From contig JAVMKO010000005.1 in assembly GCA_032164245.1 (NCBI GenBank), forward strand, positions 38,902,133-38,966,132: a stretch of 64,000 nucleotides of DNA, in the 5' to 3' direction. The notes beneath the pieces are model-generated. The model was not told the origin of the DNA. It did no database searches and was given only the letters and a program-made list of their open reading frames with translations. Source of the stretch: Sternotherus odoratus (taxonomy: Eukaryota; Chordata; Testudines; Kinosternidae). How positions within the stretch are numbered: position 1 is the stretch's first letter; each line of letters begins with the position of its first letter. The translations under genes were made by a program, and so were the position numbers. Positions 1 to 9,237 of the stretch are shown piece after piece.

Positions 1-1754
1 CGCTTCCAATTGCCTCTGGTTCAGGTACAGTGGGGAAGAGTGAAGTTTCAGGGAGGCCTCATCTGTCTCTTTCACATTGTAATGAGGCAACTTGTATCAG
101 AGGCCTTACAGTGATAGTTCTGTGTGTGGGGCCACTTCTTCCACCACATCCTGCTCTCCTGTCCTCTCCCTGTCATGCGCTACTTGCCATTTCTGCCTTC
201 TGGCTTGAAACTGCAAGGGCCAGGATGTCCTAATTTCAGATTGACCAAGAAGGCTGGAAGAAGTGCTGTCTATGGGAGAATGCATTTCTAGATAAAGGGA
301 TGCAGTAACTTCTAGAGAAAGGCAAAGACTTGCGCTCAGTCAGGAGTTTTTGTTTCACTTTCCTTTCTCTCTCTCTCTTTGTCTTCAAACAAAAAGGTGG
401 GAAACCAAACATGGTCTGACAGAACAGGGAGCAGGGGCCAGGATGGCCAGGTTCTACCCAGGCCTCTAGCACTGATTTGCTGTGCAATCTTCAGCAAGTT
501 ATTTCACCTTTCTACACTTCAGTTCCCCCAGCTGTAAAATGAGGATCATGATTCTTACCGACCTCTTGCATGTGTGGGGAGTGAGGCTCAAGTAATGCCT
601 GAAAGCCCTTCAAGCTCCGTAAAGGTGAAGGGTGATACAAGAGGACAAATCACAACTTTTAGTGTGAACAACAAAGTTACTGTTAGAATGCCAAGTGAGT
701 GTGGAAAACTTGAAGCTGTTTATTTCGGTGCATTATTCCAAGAATGCATCCAAGGACTGACAAGGACTTTGAACCATGTGGAATTTGTCCACTGCATTGA
801 AGTCATTGATTAAACATAGGCTTTTAGCTTGTCCTCTTGTAGATGGCAGTTATATTGCTGGAAAAGTGAAAACATTAATGAGACCACCAGTGAGCCAATC
901 CTATGTAGAATACAGCAAACAGATTGTTTAATAGTGCACAACAATGCTACGAAACAGCCTCTCACCCAAAAGAGAATATCCTACCTGATCAAAGCGGCAG
1001 GAGGAATTTGGCTGAGACACAGGGGTTAACATATGCACTTCCCTTCTCCCCACACCCCCTTCTCCTCACTCAAATGGTCAAGTCTGAAAGAAATAAAGTG
1101 ATATATTCACTGCCCAGCCCACGGTTCACAACAATTCAGTGGTAGAATGAACTTAGAATAGCCAGTGCTGAGAACCATGGTGTGCTCTGTTGCTATTTTA
1201 GAGGTTGCCTTTACGTACAATGTCGCGCAGGGGAGGTGGAAAGCACTTACAGATCTTTTCAACAATGTCTGCCTTCGTGCGTCATTGCCTTCTATTGTGT
1301 ACACAGCTTGGGAACCGTCTGGAACCACACAATCTAAACAAGCCAGGCTGCGTGCTCAGTGCTCCCAGACAAAAAGGGTGGCGCCGCTGATTTTATTCAG
1401 GCCCGTCTTCAAAGCGATTTTTTACCTGGTGGGAGAGCATGTTATAACCCAACAGTCCCCAGAGCGGGTTCTGCCACAGTCGAGTCTTGTATGTGTTGAT
1501 GACACCAACACATGATTTAATCAGGTTACGGAAACATGTTACTGTAATGCCCCAAGCTGCTGTATGGTTTGGTGACGTGGGTTTAACAACAGGGGATGCG
1601 TCCTATCGACACAGGCAAGACCACGCTGTGTTAGATAACACGAGCGGCCTGATGGAGGGTGATCTTTCTAAAGGGATTGGCTCCAACCCCAAGCGCATAC
1701 GAGGCCAGAATAAAACAGACAACAAATGGCTAGGCAGCTGGTGTGCTTGTATAG
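1..1754. other. Intergenic sequence, no gene seen
   Basis: No conserved protein, splice-site pair or RNA gene is visible. Open frames here are short and without recognisable domains. One old MIR SINE lies inside (425-615). The last bases, 1747-1754, are the left target-site duplication of the hAT element that follows. Confidence 0.6.
425..615 (+). repeat. MIR SINE, old copy
   Basis: The order of motifs follows a MIR core: a cytosine-rich 'cagcaagttatttcacc' stretch, then 'cttcagttcccccagctgt', then 'aaaatgaggatcatgatt'. This matches the well-known MIR segment that resembles 'cctcagtttcctcatctgtaaaatg'. The copy is diverged and has no clear ends, as expected for an ancient amniote SINE. Confidence 0.6.
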
Positions 1755-2670
1755 CAGTGCTCGCCAACCGGTGTGCCGTGGCACACTGGTGTGCCGTGAG
1801 GCCATGCCAAGTGTGCCGCGGCAAAAGCTCTGACCGCGAGGCTGGGGGGCGGGGGAGGCGGTGCGGCACGGCGCTGCTCTGACCGCGAGGCTGGGGGGCG
1901 GGGGAGGCAGTGCGGCGCTGCTCTGACCGCGAGGCTGGGGGGCGGGGGAGGCGGTGTGGCGCGGCGCTGTTCTGACCGCGAGGCTGGGGGGCGTGTCGCT
2001 CTTCTCCTTCCCTCGCTGGAGTCGGGTCACAGCAGCGTGTCCCAGCGAACAAGTAAGCGCGGGGGGGGGGAAGCGGTGTGCAAGGGGGCGTTGGGGGGAG
2101 GCTGGGCTGGGAGCGGGGGTAAGCGGTGTGCAAGGGGGCGTTGGGGGGGAGGCTGGGCTGGGAGCGGGGGTAAGCGGTGTGCAAGGGGGTGTGGGGGGGA
2201 GGCTGGGCTGGGAGCGGGGGTAAGCAGTGTGCAAGGGGGCGTGGGGGGGAGGCTGGGCTGGGAGCGGGGGTAAGCGGTGTGGGGGAGAGACCGGGCTGGG
2301 TGGGTCAGTTGGGGGGGGGGGGAAGGAGGTTTGGGGGGGGGAAGAGACCGGGCTGGGTGGGTCAGTTGGGGGGGGGGGGAAGGAGGTTTGGGGGGGGGAA
2401 GAGACCGGGCTGGGTGAGTCAGTTGGGGGGGGTTGGAGGAAAGGAGGTTTGGGGGGGAGAGACCTGGCTGGGTGGGTCAGTTGGGGGGTTGGAGGAAAGG
2501 AGGTTTGGGATTCTGTTATGCCCAGTTTGACATTCCTATACTATTATACTCTTCAAAACGATATTTTGAAAATTATATTTGTTTTTTATCCAATTTTTGT
2601 ATGTGGTGTGCCGTGGAATTTTGGGAGAGGCTATGGTGTGCCGAGGGTGACAAAAGGTTGGGGAGCACTG
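1755..2670. mobile_element. Non-autonomous hAT-type DNA transposon with GC-rich tandem repeats
   Basis: The element has near-perfect 15-bp terminal inverted repeats, starting cagtgctcgccaacc and ending in ggttggggagcactg (one mismatch). It is flanked by an identical 8-bp duplication, ttgtatag, at 1747-1754 and 2671-2678. An 8-bp duplication with CAG-type termini is diagnostic of the hAT superfamily. It carries no transposase; the interior is GC-rich tandem repeat followed by an AT-rich segment near 2520-2610. Long open frames through it on both strands are artefacts of the repeat and are not genes. Confidence 0.85.
1828..2510. repeat. Three successive G-rich tandem arrays inside the hAT element
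   Basis: Array 1 (about 1828-1985) repeats 'ctctgaccgcgaggctgggg' at intervals of about 44-49 bp. Array 2 (about 2070-2275) repeats 'gcggtgtgcaaggggg' every 50 bp or so. Array 3 (about 2276-2510) repeats 'gagaccgggctgggtgggtc' every 57 bp or so. The runs of G would favour G-quadruplexes on this strand. The array 3 unit is also found in an unrelated hAT element at 15255-15450. Confidence 0.75.
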
Positions 2671-2678
2671 TTGTATAG

Positions 2679-3331
2679 CACCTATCCCACTGAGTCCTGG
2701 TCCGTGACAGGGTCTCCTAAAGGCTATAAACAACAAAAACAGACAGCACAGGAGGTTCCAGAGAAAAGAACGAGAGATGAAACTGTCTCCGAGACTGAAT
2801 GTGTGTCGAGTTCATGGAAGTCAGTGGTGAGTCAGTCATCAGAACGCAGCCTGGGGGAGCACATGCAACATGCAGAGAGGGTATTCAATGGGAAAAAACC
2901 TATCCGTAGCTTTGAGAGCAGGTATCCAAGGCACCGTTTCTGGTTTTAGCCGCTGTCATGGCACTCTCACGGCTCAGTGTTAAAACCTCTATGCTGCTGC
3001 TAATAGGACTGGGTCCCGTTTGCTATCCAAGAGCTGCAGTGTGGCCCTGGCTGTGACCACTCCAGTGTTAAACCAGTGAGGCTCTACTGCCTTCGGTGGC
3101 TTCATTCCAGATTCACACTAGTGCAAGTGACTGGAGAATCAGGACCTTTATACGTCGCGTCTATAGATTTGAAGCAAGCACACGAAGGAATTAGGTCACA
3201 TCTAGGTAATAATTGCTGGGTTACTCTGCAATTCCCTTCAGTAAAAGAAAAGCCATGCAGCTGTATTCAGAATAGCAAGAAGGTGCGGAACAGCCTGAGA
3301 CTGGAAATCAGCACCAGATGCATGGGTTTTC
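2679..3331. other. Intergenic, nothing recognised
   Basis: The first 60 bases (gtcctggtccgtgacagggtc region) resemble the tail of an old amniote interspersed repeat interrupted by the preceding hAT insertion. Beyond that I see no gene or repeat with defined ends. Confidence 0.4.
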
Positions 3332-3339
3332 CTTTAGGC

Positions 3340-3560
3340 CAGGCCTGCACAACATGCGGCCCGGGGGCCACATGCAGCCCGCCTGGGCTCACTGTGCGGC
3401 CCGTGGGGGGTGAGTAGGGGTGGGCCAAGATAAGCGGGGGGGAGGGGGAGGGGATTGGGAGGGAAGCGGATGGGGCAGGGCAAGGGCGGGGCTTTTCGGC
3501 CTGCAGCTGGGTTTTTTGCAGTAATGTGGCCCTCGCTGCTTTCCGAGTTGTGCAGGCCTG
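3340..3560. mobile_element. Short non-autonomous hAT element (221 bp)
   Basis: It has perfect 14-bp terminal inverted repeats, caggcctgcacaac at 3340-3353 and gttgtgcaggcctg at 3547-3560. These are flanked by the identical 8-bp duplication ctttaggc (3332-3339 and 3561-3568). The interior is GC-rich with 'gcggccc' motifs and has no coding capacity. The clean ends and exact duplication suggest a moderately young insertion. Confidence 0.88.
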
Positions 3561-3879
3561 CTTTAGGCATTATTATCCAAGGGCCTGGTGAGGTGACTGT
3601 TAATTATCTGCATCTTTGCTATTGATTAACTTAACACAATCCAATGCTCCACTTCCTCACTGCAACAGGAAGCCAAAATATCACTGTAAGCTTGGCCAAT
3701 TGCTGGTATTTTCTAGGAGGGAGGAAGCGCCATTGTGCCATCATTAAAAGGCCATCATGTGACCTGAGAGCAGAGCAGAAACAGCATGGAGCAGAGGCTT
3801 CCTAAAGAGTCAGCTGGGGTTTGTTTTTAGTCCATTAAACATCAGCTCAGCTAGTCTTTAAAGCGGACATGCAATGGGA

Positions 3880-3964
3880 TCAAAATACCATTGAGAGGGG
3901 AAAAATCTTGTGGCTAAAACACAGGGGCTGTAGGGTCTATTTCCAACTCAGCCACAGACTTTAT
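3880..3964 (+). repeat. Possible MIR fragment cut by a PLE
   Basis: The text 'aaacacaggggctgtagggt' followed by 'ttccaactcagccacagact' resembles the 5' half of a MIR SINE. It stops where the Penelope-like element begins, and I do not see the missing half on the far side. Confidence 0.35.
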
Positions 3965-4051
3965 TGTCAAGAATCAGAGAGGTAGCCGTGTTAGTCTGGA
4001 ATAGCAAAGGAAACAAAATCTTGTGGCACCTTAAAGACTAACTATAAAGTT

Positions 4052-4100
4052 TTGAAGCATGAGCTTTCGTGGGCTAATACCCACTTCGTCGGATGCAAGC
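4052..4100 (-). ncRNA. Hammerhead-ribozyme-like core in the PLE 1 tail
   Basis: On the minus strand the order is CCGACGA (4086-4092), a stem II of GUGGGU/GCCCAC closing a small loop, then GAAA (4065-4068), then a very short stem III (GC-UCAU-GC). This matches the hammerhead pattern CUGANGA, stem II, GAAA, with one substitution (U to C) in the first box. Hammerhead motifs with tiny stem III are known from Penelope-like elements. I did not find a convincing stem I, so activity is uncertain. Confidence 0.45.
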
Positions 4101-4199
4101 AGTGGAAATGTTTAGAGGCAGGTCTGGGAAAGTAGGTAAGAACCAGGTGGGAGGTGAAAAGGTTAGTCCAAATAAGCTGAACCAGTTTGTTATCTCCGA

Positions 4200-6173
4200 T
4201 CAGGGAGTGTGGATTATTCTTCTAGCATTTGAATGGGGTGTGTGAACATGGAGAGAGGAGAAACAATGTCTGTAATGAGCCAGCCATTCTAGATCTTTGT
4301 TCAGTCCTAGAAGGTGTGTGCTGAATTTGCAAATGAATTGAAGTTCTGCAGTTTCCCTTTGTAGTCTGGTCTTGAAGTGTTTTTGCTGCAGGATGCTGAC
4401 TTTTAAATCAGCTAATGTGTGTCCAGGCAGGTTGAAGTGTTCCCCTACAGGTTTGTGTATATTGCCATTCCTAATATCTGATTTGTGTGCATTTATCCTT
4501 TTTCGTAGGGACTGTCCAGTTTGGCCGATGTACATAGCAGAGGGACACTGGTGGCATATAATGGCATATATGACATTGGTTGATGTGCAGGTGAATGAAC
4601 CAGTGATGGTATGATTGATCTGGTTAGGTCCTGTGATGTTGTTGCTGGTGTAGATATGTGGGCAGAGTTGGCATCGAGGTTTGTTGCATGGATTGGTTCC
4701 TGAGTTGGAGTTATTGTGGTGCAGTGTGCTGTTGCTGGTGAGAATTTGTTTAAGGTTGGCAGGTTGTCTGTGTGCCAGGACTGGCCTTCCTCCCAAGGCC
4801 TGTGAAAGTGAGGGATTATTGTCCAGGATGGGTTGTAGGTCGCTGATGATGCGTTGCAGAGGTTTTAACTGAGGACTGTAGGTGATGGCCAGTGGTGTTC
4901 TGTTGTTTTCTTTCTTGGGCTTGTCTTGCAGCAGCAGGCTTCTGGGTACACGTCTGGCTCTGTTGATCTGTGTCCTTATTTCCTTGTGTGGGTATTGTAG
5001 TTTTGAGAAAGCTTGGTGAAGATCTCATAGGTGTTGGTCTCTGTCTGAGGGGTTGGAGCAAATCCGATTGTACCTCAGTGCTTGGCTGTAGACAATGGAT
5101 CGTGTGGTATGTCCGGGATGGAAGCTGGTGGCATGAAGGTAGGCATAGCTGTCGGTAGGCTTTCGGTATAGGGTGGTGTCGATGTGGCCATCATTAATTT
5201 GCACTGTGGTGTCTAGGAAGTGGATTTCCTGTGTGGACTGGTCCAGACTGAGGTGGATGTTGGGGTGGAAGCTGTTGAAGTCATGGTGGAATTCTTCCAG
5301 AGTTTCTTTCCCATGGGTCCAGATGATGAAGATGTCATCAATGTAGCGTAGATAGAGAAGGGGTGTGAGTGGACGAGAGTTGAGGAAGCGTTGTTCCAGG
5401 TCTGCCATAAAGATGTTGGCATACTGTGGGGCCATGCGGGTGCCCATAGCAGTCCCGCTGGTCTGGAGGTATATATTGTCACCAAATTTGAAATAGTTGT
5501 GTGTGAGGATAAAGTCACAGAGCTTAGCAACCACCTGTGCTGTGGCATCATCAGGGATACTATTCCGGACAGCTTGTATTCCATCTTTGTGTGGGATGTT
5601 GGTGTAGAGAGCCTCTACATCCATGGTGGCTAGGATGGTGTTTTCTGGAAGGTCACTAATGCATTGTAGTTTCCTCAGGAAGTCAGTGGTATCACGGAGG
5701 TAGCTGGGAGTGCTGGTGGCATAGGGTCTGAGTAGAGAGTCTACATATCCAGACAGTCCTTCAGTGAGAGTGCCAATGCCCGAGATGATGGGGCGTCCAG
5801 GGTTCCCAGGTTTATGGATCTTGGGTAGTAGATAGAATAACCCCGGTCGGGGCTCTAAGGGTATATTAATTTGTTCCTGTGTTAGTGCAGGGAGAGTCCT
5901 GAGTAGATGGTGCAGTTTCTTAGTATATTCCTCGGTGGGATCATAGGGAAGTGGTCTGTAGAAATTGGTATTGGAGAGTTGTCTGGTAGCCTCCTTTTGG
6001 TAGTCTGACCTGTCCATGACGACAACAGCACCTCCTTTATCAGCCTCTTTGATAATGATGTCAGGGTTGTTTCTGAGGCTGTGGGTAGCATTGCGTTCTG
6101 CACGACTTAGGTTGTGAGGCAGGCGATATTGTGAAAACTGGTTAGTCTCTAACGTGCTACAAGTCTTCCTCAT
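4200..6173 (-). pseudogene. Penelope-like reverse transcriptase/GIY-YIG polyprotein with one internal stop
   Basis: The protein would copy element RNA at nicked chromosomal targets. Reading down from 6173, the first about 380 codons are reverse transcriptase, with a KEADKGGAVVVMD segment, PKIHKPGNPGRPI, SGTAMGTRMAPQYAN and the catalytic YIDDIFIIW. A TGA at 5025-5027 interrupts the frame, but the same frame stays open through the linker. It continues into a zinc-binding CNKPRCQLC motif and a GIY-YIG domain (IYAIICHQC, MYIGQTGQSLRKRI, then VGEHFNLPGH), ending at 4200. So a reading frame of about 657 codons is broken by a single stop, probably a decayed arginine CGA codon. The N-terminus of typical PLE proteins is missing and the start at 6173 is only the first Met after the element end. 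I infer this copy is inactive but recent. Confidence 0.85.
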
Positions 6174-6225
6174 CTTATTTACGGATACAGACTAACATGG
6201 CTGCTAATCTTAAACCTGTCAATAA

Positions 6226-6883
6226 AAAGCCTCATCTTTAAAATCTGAAACTCACAATAGCCTTGGTCATCATTTATGTCCGCAGCCTTTGACTGTTAAA
6301 AGTCATTGCATGTTGCATTCGTGGCCTAAAAGCTCCGGTGATGGGCACAACAGATATACAGATAAGATCAACGAGTGGCAGTGTCATTTCCTAGGAGAGA
6401 CAAAGTGGGTGAGGTAATGTCCTTTATTGGACCAAGGTCTGTTGGTGAGAGAGAGAAGCTTTAGAGCTGCACGGAGCTCTCCTTCAGGTCTGGGAAAGGT
6501 AGTGAGAATGACAAAGCTAAATTCAAGAATCCTTTGTGTCAAGTTGTGCCGCTTTAGCCATCTTCCCTCTTATGAATTGCACCTTGCTATGTAAAAATAA
6601 GTAGTTACCACAGTGATACTCAGACCTCAGTGGTTCAGGAAACAACTGAGCAATCAGCATTGCCCAAAAGAGCTACCGTAGTGTGAATTCAGTGTTCCAT
6701 TTACTATAGTACGAAATATTCTTCTTTAAATAGTGTGACAGGAAATATTTAGTGTGTATATATGTATAAAATATAAAATTACCACAGCAAAACTATGATT
6801 GGTTAATAACATAGTAAAACCCTCCTGATTGGTTAATAATTAAATCACACAGTGTTTTAAATGCTGCAAAGAACCACAGGACA
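6226..6883. other. Intergenic with one PLE-tail-like repeat
   Basis: No gene is seen. About 6395-6505 resembles a dispersed amniote repeat ('gtgggtgaggtaatgtcctt', 'ttattggaccaaggtctgtt'). Its reverse complement has a decayed hammerhead-like arrangement: CUGAAGG, a GAGCU/AGCUC stem and UAAA. From about 6700 to 6880 the sequence is AT-rich, with a repeated 'gattggttaataa' motif at about 6799 and 6829. Confidence 0.4.
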
Positions 6884-6891
6884 TATTAAAG

Positions 6892-7263
6892 CAGGGTTTC
6901 TCAAACTGGGGGTCACGACCCCCGGGGGGTTGCCGAGCGTTCCCCGGGGGGTCGTGAGGTCCTGCCGCCGCCGGCACCCCGCCGCCACTGCCGGGGCCAC
7001 AGCCGGCAGCCAGCCTGTGGCAGGGACCGGGGCTGCAGCCGGCAGCCCGCCCGCCACTGGGGCCGGGGTGCAGCCGGGAGCCCGCCCGCGGCCGGGACTG
7101 GGGCCGGGCGCAGCCGGGAGCCTGCCCGTGGCCGGGACTGGGGCTGGGGCCACCGAATGCGGAAGTATTGAATTCGGCGGCTTTTCGGCGGACACGGAGG
7201 GGTCGCGCCGCGCCGCCGGAGCAGAAAAAAGGGTTGCGCTCTCAACAAGTTTGAGAACCGCTG
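6892..7263. mobile_element. Non-autonomous hAT element (372 bp)
   Basis: The termini are cagggtttctcaaact on the left and agtttgagaaccgctg on the right (14 of 16 positions match as inverted repeats). They are flanked by the identical 8-bp duplication tattaaag (6884-6891 and 7264-7271). The 'tctcaaactgggggtc' start is typical of the Charlie-like hAT group. The interior is GC-rich repeats of 'gccggcagcc'; open frames across it are not genes. Confidence 0.87.
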
Positions 7264-7271
7264 TATTAAAG

Positions 7272-7874
7272 AGTCACTTGCAGCTCACAAACCTCAATCT
7301 GACTATCACCGAGTTAGCTATAGTCTAAGGGACCATTCAAGATGAAGTGACCTGTTAGCACCCCTGAAGCCAGAGGACAAAAAGCAAGATTACCACGTTC
7401 CAGGGTGTTGTAATAAGTCATCAATTATTAAGACCTTGATTTTTAGTGTTGAGCAAAGTCATGAATGTAAGTGGCCAGGCTCGTAATTTGAAAGTTTCCT
7501 TCGAGGATGAGTCCTGATAGGTCAGACATAGAGTGATCACTTTGTGGTCACTTATTCTCTTTGACATTTTAAAGCACACGGATTAAACGTCGCAAGGTGC
7601 GATTCATAAGAGGGCAGCCAGCTAGAGCACCACACCTGCAGTCAAGGAATGCTGCTGATTTCTAAAACTGCAGTCACTGCAGGTGCTTATTTGGAATGTA
7701 AATCAGTTTCAGGACTCACTGGGCAAACAGAATGGTTTTCTTTTTGGTGCTTTCCCTTACTATTCCTAGGTGAGGGCGCCACCTGGCCTCTCTTGATTTC
7801 CAGCTGCACTACTTTTATATACAAACAAGTCTCTTGCATTTTTATAACATCCCTTATAGCTGTTGGGACCTGAT
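7272..7874. other. Intergenic, nothing recognised
   Basis: No conserved coding or repeat structure with defined ends is visible between the two DNA elements. Confidence 0.4.
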
Positions 7875-7882
7875 TTCTCAGG

Positions 7883-7994
7883 TCGGGTGACCAGATGTCC
7901 TGATTTTATAGAGACAGTCCTGATGTTTGGGGCTTTTTCTTATTACCCCCCACCTTGTGTCCTGATTTTTCACACTTGCTATATGGTCACCCTA
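7883..7994. mobile_element. Short TAGGGTGAC-type inverted-repeat element, copy A
   Basis: The 112-bp element starts tcgggtgaccagatg and ends in atggtcaccct plus a. It is flanked by ttctcagg (7875-7882) and ttctgagg (7995-8002), an 8-bp duplication with one mismatch. Two sister copies lie at 9106-9229 and 41245-41368. The 8-bp duplication and YAGGG-like ends suggest a hAT-derived MITE. Confidence 0.78.
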
Positions 7995-8002
7995 TTCTGA
8001 GG

Positions 8003-9097
8003 TGAAAAGCCAGGACTACTGGACAGGGTGTCAGTGTGCAGCCCACTCGCCATTTCAATGTCCCGTTCTCCCAAAATCATACTGCCCTCTCCTCCAAACT
8101 AGTTTATCGCCCTCAAAACATGCTGTTCCCTTACCTGGTCACAGTGCTGCTGCTGGCCCATCTGTGCTCCTCCTTCCTCAGTCTCCCAGCTCCTCCAGGG
8201 GAAATTGTCCCTCCAAACTAGCACAGGTCCAGTAAACAAGGACAGATGAGGGCTCTAGGCATGTGACAATGGAAAGCAATCACAAAAGGCATGGCTTTCT
8301 TCTAATACCGAACAAGGAACTTTGTTACAATAAGGGAAGCACCCTGAGCCCTAAACCTACCTTTGTCTGGTTCTCCTTCAATGCAAAACTTCTGCCTTGA
8401 ACCTTCCCCAGCTCCCCTCTTGCCTTTCCTCCTGCTGCAGATTTAAAGAGCCAGGGCAGAGTTCTCACCGCTGTGTCCATATTTCACTGGGCCATTCAGA
8501 GAACAGGTTCCTTGTTCTGGGAACACACAGGATTCATTTTGCTATTTCTTCGCGAGTGACATGATTTCAGCTGGGGCTAGTGACCGTCTGACGATTACAG
8601 GAGCAGCTCATCCCTCCCCCAAATTCCAGCCGGGGCAGAGCTGAAGAGAGGCAGGAGAAAGGAGACAATAATACCAGGGTCCCACACTCTGGGTGGGGGT
8701 GGGCCCACAAAGTCTATGTAAATAAAGTGAAATGGGAGGGGGGCCCAATGAACGTGTTGTACTGGAGCCCAAAATTTCTCTTGATAGGCCTGCCCAGGTG
8801 GATCCCTTCTCTGACTTGCCCAGCTCCTGGGGAAGAGCACCCATCCCAGGATGCTTTGGAGGCAGGCAGCACATTCCCTGCAGAGTGAGTTCAAGACACT
8901 CTGATGTCTTAAAAATCAGGGACTTTACTTGTGTTTTTTCCTACTGTTATTAGTCTAAGTTATTAGTTATTGACCTACGGAAGAGGAATAAGCTTTAGCG
9001 GGGTAAGACCCCTTTACATTGGTAGGTATATCTCCCGTTGAAGCAAGAGGACAACACTCTCCCATGGGGTAGGAGGGGATTATCTGATCCCAGAGGT
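8003..9097. other. Intergenic, nothing recognised
   Basis: No domain-bearing frame, splice pattern or RNA gene is seen. Several overlapping short frames at 8595-8950 on both strands show no recognisable homology. Confidence 0.4.
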
Positions 9098-9105
9098 GTG
9101 GGGCT

Positions 9106-9229
9106 TAGGGTGACTAGATGTCCCGATTTTATAGGGATAGTCCCAATATTTGGGTCTTTTTCTTATATAGGCTCCTATAACCCCCCACTCCCTGTCCCGA
9201 TTTTTCACACTTGCTGTTTGGTCACTCTA
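9106..9229. mobile_element. Short TAGGGTGAC-type inverted-repeat element, copy B
   Basis: The 124-bp element begins tagggtgactagatg and ends tttggtcactcta. The flanking 8-bp duplication gtggggct is exact (9098-9105 and 9230-9237). The interior matches copies A and C, including 'tttgggtctttttcttata' and 'gatttttcacacttgctg'. Confidence 0.85.
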
Positions 9230-9237
9230 GTGGGGCT

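Larger units (their letters stand above)
3974..6216 (-). mobile_element. Penelope-like retroelement 1, nearly full coding length
   Basis: On the minus strand this holds reverse transcriptase, a linker and a GIY-YIG endonuclease, the domain order specific to Penelope-like elements. The two ends carry related tail sequence in opposite orientation: about 3977-4055 on the left and the reverse complement at about 6140-6208 on the right, both with the 'gttagtctg' and 'agactaac' motifs. The flanks tgtcaagaa (3965-3973) and tgtcaataa (6217-6225) may be a 9-bp duplication with one mismatch. The 5' coding end looks truncated, since the frame runs directly into the inverted tail. A hammerhead-like core lies in the 3' tail. 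Confidence 0.85.

Noticed and set aside
1603..2273. Long open frames on both strands, Pro/Arg-rich or Gly-rich
   Set aside because: They run through GC-rich tandem repeats inside a hAT element with defined ends; repeat periods and base bias create the open frames.
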